Origin: Elysia marginata
Taxonomy: Eukaryota > Mollusca > Gastropoda > Plakobranchidae
DNA length: 21,227 bases
NCBI GenBank assembly: GCA_019649035.1
Contig: BMAT01012198.1
Span: 1-21,227, forward strand
Direction of reading: 5' to 3'
Both the position numbers and the translations under genes were made by a program. Shown here one piece after another: positions 1 to 10,390 of this stretch. A model generated the notes under the pieces. The model was given only the letters and a program-made list of their open reading frames with translations, was not told the origin of the DNA and ran no database searches. Each line of letters begins with the position of its first letter. The first letter of the stretch is position 1.

Positions 1-284
1 TATTTCTGGTGTCTGTGACAGAGTGACAGACTGACAAGCAATATCTTCAACTTTCTTACTATGCCTAGAGTAGATGATCGAACAATGCGTTATCGTCTCT
101 TTTGACTTGTGGTTCGCCCTATATTTTAATTTCTTAAAGTTTAATTGTGATGGTTGCTTAAACAATTTTTTATTTTAAAAATATCATCTACGATACTTCA
201 TAAAACTCAAACTCTTCAAGTCACAACTCGCAAAGTCGTTTCTGTTTTTAGCTTTTTGTTAGGAGATAGAAGTTTTATACAAGA

Positions 285-420
285 ATATCATGAAGAAACT
301 GACTTATTACGGACATGTCGGAAGACGCGACTTATTGCAATAACAGATGGGGAGGTACACGCTAAAAAGGCTTTAATGAAAATATTTCAAGGGTGCCGCA
401 CATGAAAATGAACAAATTCA
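285..420 (+). mobile_element. Possible decayed LINE reverse-transcriptase C-terminal fragment
   Basis: The plus strand encodes KKLTYYGHVGRR, close to the Leu-x-Tyr-Phe/Tyr-Gly-His-x-x-Arg-Arg signature near the C-terminus of endonuclease/reverse-transcriptase proteins of non-LTR elements. A frame change then gives AKKALMKIFQG, reminiscent of the following segment. Short and broken by stops, so tentative. Confidence 0.28.
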
Positions 421-474
421 GCGCAAATAAAAGATGGCGCGCCATAGAATCCAACCTCTAATCACATATGGAAC

Positions 475-477
<3 letters not shown>

Positions 478-531
<54 letters not shown>
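478..531. repeat. (GAT)n microsatellite
   Basis: About 18 uninterrupted GAT units followed by interrupted units and a GGA-rich stretch to about 560. It lies about 100 bp downstream of the exon 21 donor in the direction of transcription. Met-run and Ser-run frames through it are artefacts of the repeat. Confidence 0.95.
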
Positions 532-629
532 AATGGTGATGATAATAAGGAGGAGGAGGAAAAAAGGAGATGGTGGGAGGTATCCCAGGCGTGAAGAGGT
601 CTCCCCCTATCTAGGCTTCCCGCACTTAC

Positions 630-772
630 CGACCAAAACTCCAAATTCGGCGATTTTATTGGGAGGCAGGGTCGCCCAGTCAGAGCCCAGGTCTTCCTCG
701 AGCTTCTTGCCGAACTCCTTGAGCTGGTCCTCCACCAGGCAGTCGGCATCACCCAGGGACGCGGCCGCATCG
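630..772 (-). CDS. Exon 21, last exon seen in the window
   Basis: 143 nt; acceptor CCCCTGAACATGTAG, donor GTCG/GTAAGT, phase 1 exit. After a split Ser codon it reads DAAASLGDADCLVEDQLKEF, GKKLEEDLGSDWATLPPNKI and AEFGVLVG. The Leu-Pro-Pro-x-x-Ile-x-x-Phe-Gly-x-Leu ending is again mesothelin-like and implies that another repeat follows in an exon beyond the left edge. Confidence 0.82.
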
Positions 773-3700
773 CTACATGTTCAGGGGAGGGGGGGGGAGG
801 GAGGTGGACGAATGCAATAGTTAGGCATTGATTCAGACTTCAGGATATTCTTGTCATTTAGATGGATCTTCCATGTTTCTCTTTTTATCATTCAATCAAT
901 GCATAAACAACTGCACCATGAATGTAACTTTTCTGTAGTGTTGCTGCCTCTTTTAGTATTGTTGCTGTTGCTGCTGCTATGACTCTTTCTACTATATCTA
1001 CCACTACTACCAGCACACTGCAGCTGCTACCACTGCTGCTTCTACTACTGCTACTACTACAACCGCTACTATTAGAACTACTACTACCATTACTACTGCT
1101 ACTACTAATACCACTACTACTACTACTCTTGGCATCCTTAGGCACATTAAACGATAATGCATAGGTTTCGCAATACAACTTTGTTCGCCTAACTATAAGA
1201 TAAAACCAAATGCAGTGGAGAATTCACCCCCAGTTCATCAGCTACTTCTGGTGTGATCGTTGAAACCTCCATAATTACCTACAGAGGCACTTCATTATGA
1301 AAGCACTTGGAACTGCACGTAGGTTGTGTTTACCTCATTATCTCTGCCGTGTAGATAACTGCACGTAGGTTGTGTTTAGCTCATTATCTCTGCCGTGTAG
1401 ACAACTGCATGTAGATTGTGTTTAGCTCATTATCTCTGCCGTGTAGATAACTGCATGTAGGTTGTGTTTAGCTCATTATGTCTGCCGTGTAGATAACTGC
1501 ATGTAGGTTGTGTTTAGCTCATTATCTCTGCCGTGTAGAAAACTGCATGTAGGTTGTGTTTACCTCATTATCTCTGCCGTGTAGATAAATGCATGTAGGT
1601 TGTGTTTAGCTCATTATCTCTGACGCGTAGATAATAATCTATCTTTACCTGATAGTTGCGGCATCCATGGAGGAAATGACGTCAGCTTGCAGTCCGCACG
1701 CGAGTTTCCCCATGGATGCGAGCTGGTCAGCGGTAGCCCAGGACAGATCAGGCATGCCGACGTCCTGGGCGAACTTGTCCAGGATTTCAGCAGACTGTGT
1801 GTACACAGAGCAGAGTAAGAAGGTTTGCAGGTATGAAAATAATTAGCAATGGACTGACGTAGGCTTTAAGTGAAAACGGCCGGGGTGTTCTTGCCTTTGG
1901 TATGCTTCGAACGCTCGATTTATATCTAGTAGCTTCGGCACCCACTGCCACTGAAAGAAACAAAGCTGATACATGTACTATGTCGCCACTACGCTTTTTT
2001 TTAAGTTTCATTTCTTAAGTCTTTGCTTTAACTCACTAAGTGATTGGAGGGGGAGGGTTAGGCGTATAACATTGTGGTTTTCCGTTCATTGCCTTGTTTT
2101 ACTTCTCACACTTCGCTAATTGACAATCAACTCCATTTAACACAAACAAGTTTCACAAAATTAATATTTCCCAAACATTTTTTGCACTCGATTAATATCA
2201 GTATATTGAAGCTTTCTGCGCTGATAAACGTCCATGAGGTATATTAACCTGTAATAGGTTGTTGGAAAACCCGCTCTTTGGCGCTTTGAGCACTTTTTAA
2301 TGGACTAATCGGTTTGAAAACAAAGGCTCCTATGCATAGTTACATATTTTTGGCTTAAATTATTCACTTTAAATGATCACGGGAGGATTCTGCCTGAGTT
2401 GTATATTTTAAGTTTTTTAGATTCTTAAAACCCAACTATTCCTGCAAATCTCTTGACAACAAATATTTTTTCTAAAAGCCGCAGCCCATGATAAACTTAT
2501 TTGCGGTAGGTAGACTTTAAACGTTGCAATGTCCACCCTTGGCTAGGAGTCCTCGGGCGGTAACTTAGATTCTCCTTTTGCTGTTTTTGTAGCAGTTGGT
2601 GCTGCTGTTGTAATGTTGATGTTGTTGTTGTTATTGTTGTTGCTGCTGTTATTGTAACTCACCTCGTTCGCCTCCATCTCCATCTGTCCGAGCATGGCAA
2701 TAATGTCCTCTGTGAAGGTAATGTCCAGCAGGTCATCCTTGGGCAAGGCCCGTATCAGTGGACCGGCTCTCATGGGAGCATCGGCTTGCCAGCGCATTGT
2801 CTCGTTACCGAATACCTGGAGGTGGGATCAACAAGCATGAGTAATGCTGAAAACATATCTGGTGATACTATTACTACTACTGCTAATGCTACTACTACTT
2901 TTACTACTAAAATTACTACTTCTGCTACTACTATAACTAGTAGTACTCTTATCAATATGTGTATCTTATCTTATCTTACCTGTTTAAGCTTGGATCCAAT
3001 GGCCTCCAGCTGACGATCGTCCCACTCATGTCTTATCAGTAAAGTCTTTTCTTATCTTACCTGTTTAAGCTTGGAACCAATAGCCTCCAGCTGACGATCG
3101 TCCCACTCACGTCTTATCAGTAAAGTCTTATCTTATCTTATCTTACCTGTTTAAGCTTGGAACCAATGGCCTCCAACCAACCATCGTCCCACTCATGTCT
3201 TATCAGTAAAGTCTTATCTTATCTTATCTTACCTGTTTAAGCTTGGAACCAATGGCCTCCAGCCAACCATCGTCCCACTCATGTCTTATCAGTAAAGTCT
3301 TACCTTATCTTATCTTACCTGTCTAAGCTTGGAACCAATAGCCTCCAGCTGACGATCGTCCCACTCATGTCTTATCAGTAAAGTCTTATCTTATCTTATC
3401 TTACCTGTTTTAGCTTGGAACCAATGGCCTCCAGCTGACCATCGTCCCACTGAGGTTTCTGCATGTCCTCCAGACAGTCCTCGAAGTCCTGGGCCCCCAT
3501 ATCTCGGATGTCCGAGGCGTTCAGGAACGACAACTCGCCGCGGAACATCTTCAGGCTGTTACAGTCCAGAGGACCAGTGTTGCCGCCAACTTGCAGAGGA
3601 GGACAGAAACAGACAGCGTGATGCAACCACGTGAAATCAAGCACAAATAGGAATTTCTTGGCATATTACGCCATAAACATAATTATTCTAAGAGTGCCTC

Positions 3701-6700
3701 CTAAACCCTTTAAAAGTTAATAGAAATAGTTGGAGGTGGGATTCTATTAGAAGCAGCTATAATATCAAACAAGTTAATTACGTCATGAGTTTGGTTTCTT
3801 TCTTATCTTTTAAAAACAGTGAGGCTGAAAACGATAACCCCGTCTTCAGAGAATGGTAAAAAGTAAAAAGCTTTAAACAGGTTCCCTGATAGGCCAATAC
3901 CAACCAAATGACAACTCTGAACTCAGAGAGGAGAATCAGTTGAGGCGAATAACTCTAGCACATTGAGGAAGGAAAGCGAGTCACAGACGGGTACTCATTT
4001 AACGCTTGTGGTTTAAGCTTCAGGTATGATTGTAAAGCGATTTCTAGAACGTTAGTTGTTATGAATAGAGAAAGGGAAATTGGATACCTGGCTTGGTCTT
4101 GACAAACACCCTCTTGAGCAGGTTCGATCTCCTCTCCTCTTCTTGAGCGATCTCGTCTGGTGGGATGTCTGCCTGGCTCTTTGTTTTCACTTTCTTGGAC
4201 CGGTCGTCTCCCTTGTTCATCATGTCGGTCATGTGGATCTCAAACTTCTCAAGCTTGTCCTGGTAGAGAACAGAATCACAACTCACCCTGGTTAGCATTG
4301 GCAGCAACTTGTCACAACACACCAACTGTTTGATTTTTTTTCATAATACAAGCGGTTTTCTTTTGTTAATGTTATATATTTTCATGGGACTTAATCGAGT
4401 GCGGACACAAATCAGACTAGGGGTATGAACGCGAGATCCAAAGGCAATGCCATTGTTCCTTCACGTAGGATAGGCTTCAGCTCGAATAGAAGGGGACAAA
4501 CGGTGCAGTCACAGATTACAGGCTGCATACTAAGAGAGATAAATGATCCGGTTTACTTTGCATTTTGCCGCAAATGTATTAAAAAAACATGTGTACTTTT
4601 CTATCCTGACAATTTCATCATTAAGTAAAGGTACTGTTAGATTTCTCTCTATCTCTCTGTATCTCTCTCTCTCTCTCTCTCTCCCTCGCTCATTCTATCA
4701 CTCTCTCTCTCTCTCTATCTCTTACTCTTTCTCTATCTCTCTCAACATATCTCTGTCAGTGTGTGTGTCTCTCTCAAACTTTCCCTCTTCCTCACTCTCT
4801 CTCTATCTCTTGCTTCCATCTCTCACTCTTTCTGTCTCTCTTTATCTCACTCACTCATTCTATCTCTGTCTCTCTCTGTATTTCTCACTATCCCTCGCGC
4901 TCTCTTTGTCTCTATATCTGTCTCTTTCTATTTCTCTCGCTCTCTCTGTCTCTTTCTCTCTCTGCCTCTCTATCTCTATCTCTCTAAATCACTTTCTCTG
5001 TCTCTTTCTCTCTCTGTGTGTGACTTTTGGTCTCTATCTCCATCTCTCTAACACTCCTCCTCCATATCTCTCACTCTCTCTATCTTTCTATCTATCTCTT
5101 TTTGCGCATTTCTCTTATTTGTTGTATTCAGAAAAAAATATATCGCTTGTTAAGCACTGCAAAATTTGATTGATTAAAGTTAATAAATTGATATCTGCGT
5201 TCAGCGCATTTGGCTTTATAACTCGCGACTATTCATAAAGATATGTTTGACGTCCAGCTCAAAAAGACCCCTAAAACGGGACTTATACATCTTCTTCTTT
5301 GTATTTTTCACTAGCAGAAGTTCCAGCAGCTTTTTATAAAATTTAATTATTTCATACAAATAAATTTTCACGTTTGAAATCTTAGGCAAATTCATTATTC
5401 AAAAACTAGTACCAATGCCTAAAGATGTAATAGCTGCGACATTTGACACATTTAGACTGGTTGAGATACACAAGAAATCCGATGTTATAGACAGTGACAG
5501 AAACAGAAGAGATTGAAGCGAGGAGAAACTGTGTTGCCTGCCTGGTCAAGATTGTCCAGTTCTGTGAGGTCAGCGTAAGCCAGCATAGTGCCCAGGTCTT
5601 TGGCCACCGACGGTTTCTCCAGCAGCCCGTCCACTCCACTGGGGATGTGAGGGAAAAAGACATTTATAGTCTTACATCGAGATTCCTTCACAGATTGCTC
5701 CAGCTGCACAACAACAACAGTACTAACAGTTATGACAACAACATGGAACACGATACTGACAGAGCCCCCACCCGGCGGCCTGGATGAATCTCTGGGCTAG
5801 AGATTGCCTTACAGACTGTTCCAGCTATATAACAACAGTACTAACAGTTCTGACGACAGTACTAACTGTTCTGACAACAACAGTACTAACAGATCTGACA
5901 ACAACAGTACTAACACTTCTGACAATAACAGTACTAACAGATCTGACAACAACAGTACTAACACTTCTGACAATAACAGTACTAACAGTTCTGACAACAA
6001 CAGTACTAACAGATCTAACAACACTACTAACAGATCTGACAACAACATGGTAAACGACACTGACACAATCCCTTACCCGGCGGCCTGGATGGCTCTCTGG
6101 GCGAGAGATTGCCTCACAGACTGCTCCAGCTGCACGCAGGTTTCGAACACATGCAGGAATTCCTTCACGACGTCCGCCGAGAGTTTCTCCTCCTGAGCCT
6201 TGTCCATGCCACAGAACAGGTAGGGACCAGCCTCGGACACGTCATCGACACTGAGTTTGCTCTTCACGTCCATACCCTGCCGTGAAGAGCGGGGTGGGAT
6301 TGGCGATGCATGGTCAAAATAATGTCGTTTTCAATTGTAATAAAGGAGTTTTGTTTGTTGGTTTTCCAACGATTATGTGACTATATTTTTTTTTTTTAAT
6401 GTAAGCTCAATTCAGCACATTTTTCTTCTCTTTATTAAAACTTTATGCATTGTCTTGCGGTTTCGACTTTATGGATCTTTCCGTGGTGCATTTGCTTCGG
6501 GGCAAATTAGCTCGATTTGGTACTTTTGTATAGAGATTTTGAAAATTTATAGGTCTTCACCTTCTTCAAAAGACTATCACGCGGCCAAATCTTGAAATAT
6601 TTGAACACTTATAAAGTGTTTTAAGGGGCTTAAAGAGATCTTTCATGCCAAATTATAGTCTGCCTTAGCTTTTTGAACGCAAAGAAGTCCTTTCATGCCT

Positions 6701-9700
6701 ACGCATTGTTTTAATGTGCCAAGTCTTATATTTGAAAGGGTAGAAAAATTCTTGTACAACACTTTCGAAACGTCATAGTTTCAATGCACTACGCAGCAAA
6801 TCGTCAACAATGTTATCAAGGCAGGTTGGGTTTTTTAAACTTACCTTTGTCTTCAGTTGAACGTTTAGGAAAGAGTTGAGTTTTTTCCTGGTCATTCCCT
6901 CCACATACTCGCCGGGCTGGGCTTCCTCGTCTTCACTCTTCACCTGGTCAGAGCCGATAGCTTTGAGGATTTTCCCCCTGGAGTCTGGCGCTAGTTTGTT
7001 CAGATCGTCCTCGCTGAGGACAGAGAGAGAGGGGGGGGGAGAAAGAGAGACAGACAGGCAGACAGACAGGCAGACAGAGAGAGAAAGTTTAAACTCGAGG
7101 ACAAAACTAGACTTTTTATTTAACAGTTGACCAAACGTCACCTATTGGAACTAAAACATCTCGCAACCAGTCAATATGCGTCGGATGTCGGTCGGAAATT
7201 CTAAATCAAGAAAATGTTTTTAACAGCTCATTATTCCTGCATTTTATATTTTATATCGAAAGCAGTTACAATAATTATCATTCTGAAACATTGTGATAAA
7301 TTTATGCACTCCTTGAGATTTCGAAGCTCAGAAAGATACATTTTTTCAAATTATAAAAGCATTTCTAATGAAGACATTACAACATCCGACTCTTTAGGAC
7401 TGATAGTGACATTAATCGTATTTTATGGAGTGATGTAGACCTACCTGAGTTGAGTAACAGTCAATCACATAATGGTGTTTTATCGAGTGATGTGGGCCTA
7501 CCTTAGTTACAGTCAATCAGATAATGGTATTTTACCGAATGATGTAGGCCTAGTTGGGTTATGTAACAGTCAAGAAGTCAAGGTGTTTTACCGAGTGGTG
7601 TGCGCCTACCTTGGTAACAGTCAATCAGAAATGGTGTTTTAACGAGTGATGTAGGCCTACCTTGGTAACAGTCAATCAGAAAAGATATTTTATCGAGTGA
7701 TGTAGGCATAGTTGGGTAACAGTCAAGAAGTCAACATGTTTTATCGAGTGATATAGGCCTACCTTAGTAACAGTCAATCAGAAATGGTGTTTTATCGAGT
7801 GATGTAGGCCTAGTTGGGTTGTTTAACAGTCAAGAAGTCAAGATATTTTATCGAGCGATGTAGGCCTACCTTGGTAACAGTCAATGAGAAGATATTGTAT
7901 CGAGTGATGTAGACCTTCCTAGGTAACAGTCATTAAGAAAAGATATTGCATCAAGTGATGTTGACCTACCTAGCTTGAGTGAAGAAGGGAGCCATGTCTT
8001 CTGTCATTGTGTCATCCACACAAACTTCCGTCGTCCTGCGAACGTCCAGCCTCAAAGACTCTTTCACTTTAGTGTACACGGTTTTCATCTGGTAAGGGCG
8101 TCGTGACGCGTGAAGGTAAGGAGGAAGAGAGAATAGGTGAGGGATACACAGAGAGCAGAAATTATATTATACACTCAGAAAGTTTGTATGATAAAGGTAA
8201 AAGGCACAACACCTAGAGTATACCTACAATGTGAATTAGTATTTAAAAAGATGCACGTATGCCTGTAAGGTCTAAATAGCAGGTAATGCCACATGAATCT
8301 AGATCACACAAAGCGTTTCGTATAAGAAACAGTTAAACGTTTGAAGAGTATTTGTTTAGCTGTCATCCAAAAGGAGACGGGTGTGAGAATTTTTGCATTA
8401 CAAGTCTTTAAAGCACCCTTCCAGAACTTACAAACTATATTGAATTATTAAAAAATTGTGAAAAATGCTTGTAACTCTGTTGATTCAGAATGTAAAGGAA
8501 AAGAGTAAAAATAGAATTTCCTAAAGCGCCATCTTAAAATAGACTTTCCGACATGCGACTCGTGTGGACGGGTCGCGAGACATTTGACAGGCTTTCCAAC
8601 TAGATAGAAACCTTCTTCTGTGAGGCTTTGCCGAGGTTCTCTTTCATCTCATCCATGGAGCTGAGGAGCTTGGCTCCCCTGGGTAGTTCTCTCTCCAGCT
8701 CCTCCGTGGTGGCTCCCTTCCTGAACAGTTTCTTGTAGGCTCGCTTGTCGGAGACGTTGTGGTGCTCCATGTCCATCAGGGAGAAGTTGCCCATTTCTCT
8801 CTCAACCTTCCTGAACACCACCGAGGCCTACCGAGTATGAAAAGCATAGCAGCCACCAAAAGCGTTAAATAGACTTGTTAATTTTATTACGTTAAATGCT
8901 TCGGTTTTAATCCTTAGACGACGAAAAGCTACAAGTGGTTCTCAAACACCATGGCGTTTCCTCTGTCGGGTTTCATGGTTGTTGCCATGGTTGTCTACAT
9001 CAGTACCCAGCTAAAATAGAAAAAAAAACTATAATAATAATAACTGTGTATCTTTTTACCTTCTTTTTACTAGTGCCTTATCACTGCCCCTCCTGTTACT
9101 GTCACTATTGTCCCTTTTCTGTGGCATGCATTGATGTTGTTACTATTTTTTATCACTACTTCAGACAATCGTTCAATTATTGTCGGTTTTTTTTCAATTA
9201 TGAACATTACTTTTCTAGGTACGTCCACTTTTACCATTAGCGTTGATCATCATAACTTCATTACAATGTCAATACAATAACATGCTCCACTGTCCCCTTT
9301 CTTACCCTTATATTCTATCTTGCTTTGTCACAATATAAAAAATTAAAAATGTGTCTAATTTGCACTGTATACTAACTATCTGTGGTCAGACTACTTACAT
9401 GAACGTCGTCAAGAGGGATCTGCAGAATTTCCTCGAGGTCTCTGTCGTCCCTGGTCATGAGGTCCTCCATGTCATCAGGAGGGACGAAGTCTGCGATGAA
9501 CTCCTGGGTCATGTTCTTCATCACTGTGGCCAGGTTCATGGAAGCCATGGCGGCGGAAGATTTCATCTGAGACACAAACAGGCAAGAAGAGTTTTGTTGA
9601 AGTCGCTCTCAAACTAGCAGGGTTTATCATCAAAACTGTGTAGATATGAGCTAACATGTTTAAGACCTACAAGGATACTGGCAAGATTCAAAAAAAAATA

Positions 9701-10198
9701 AAAGGGAACAAAACAAAAAAAATACGGCAAGATAAAAAGAAAGACAGTGACAGTGTAAAAATTTTTCAATTTGAAGAAAATAATCAATGGAAAAGAGACA
9801 TACGATGAAAGACAGAAATTGGCCATTGGATGATTATATTGATATGGCAAAGATACTGGAAAAAATGTTTGTAAGTTTTTCAACTTGTGTCAACTTCCTA
9901 CCAGTCGCCAGATTTGTTCGCAGCCTTTAGGATTATGTTCACATCTCTCGTCCAAATAGTGTGTGAAGATAGAAGCGCAGTCAGTAAACACATGCAGGGG
10001 GATCCTCCTGAGTTCGTCAGGCGAGAAAACTAGCAGTCCCTCCCTGGCCGTCATCATGTCGTGACAATCCATGGAGGACAACTGGAGAAAAATTTAGAAA
10101 GTCATTATTAATCAAACGGTGTTGACTGTCTAACAGGGGTAGTAGAAATATTATTGTTGTGGAAATAATATACATGTAATTAGTAGTAGTAGCAGTAT

Positions 10199-10242
<44 letters not shown>

Positions 10243-10342
10243 ATAGTAGTAGTAATAGTAGAAGTAGTAATAGTAGTAGTGGTAGTAGTAGTAGTGGTAG
10301 TTGTTGTGGAAATAATATACATGTAATTATTATTATTATTAT

Positions 10343-10390
<48 letters not shown>

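Larger units (their letters stand above)
1..629 (-). other. Intron after exon 21, running off the window
   Basis: No exon that could accept the phase 1 exit of exon 21 was recognised. It holds the probable LINE remnant (285-420) and a (GAT)n microsatellite at 478-531. Several short open frames here have no recognisable content. Confidence 0.5.

Noticed and set aside
434-820. 128-codon plus-strand frame with a Met run.
   Set aside because: It runs through a (GAT)n microsatellite and antisense across exon 21.
1300-1640. 46-bp array considered as a CRISPR array.
   Set aside because: The whole unit repeats with no unique spacers, and the context is a eukaryotic intron.
4543-5169. 208-codon plus-strand frame rich in Ser/Leu.
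   Set aside because: It is the translation of a TC microsatellite; the other frames give similar runs.
5784-6196. Thr/Asn/Ser-rich repeat frames (TNSSDNNSTN and others).
   Set aside because: They translate the 24-bp minisatellite and part of exon 15 antisense.
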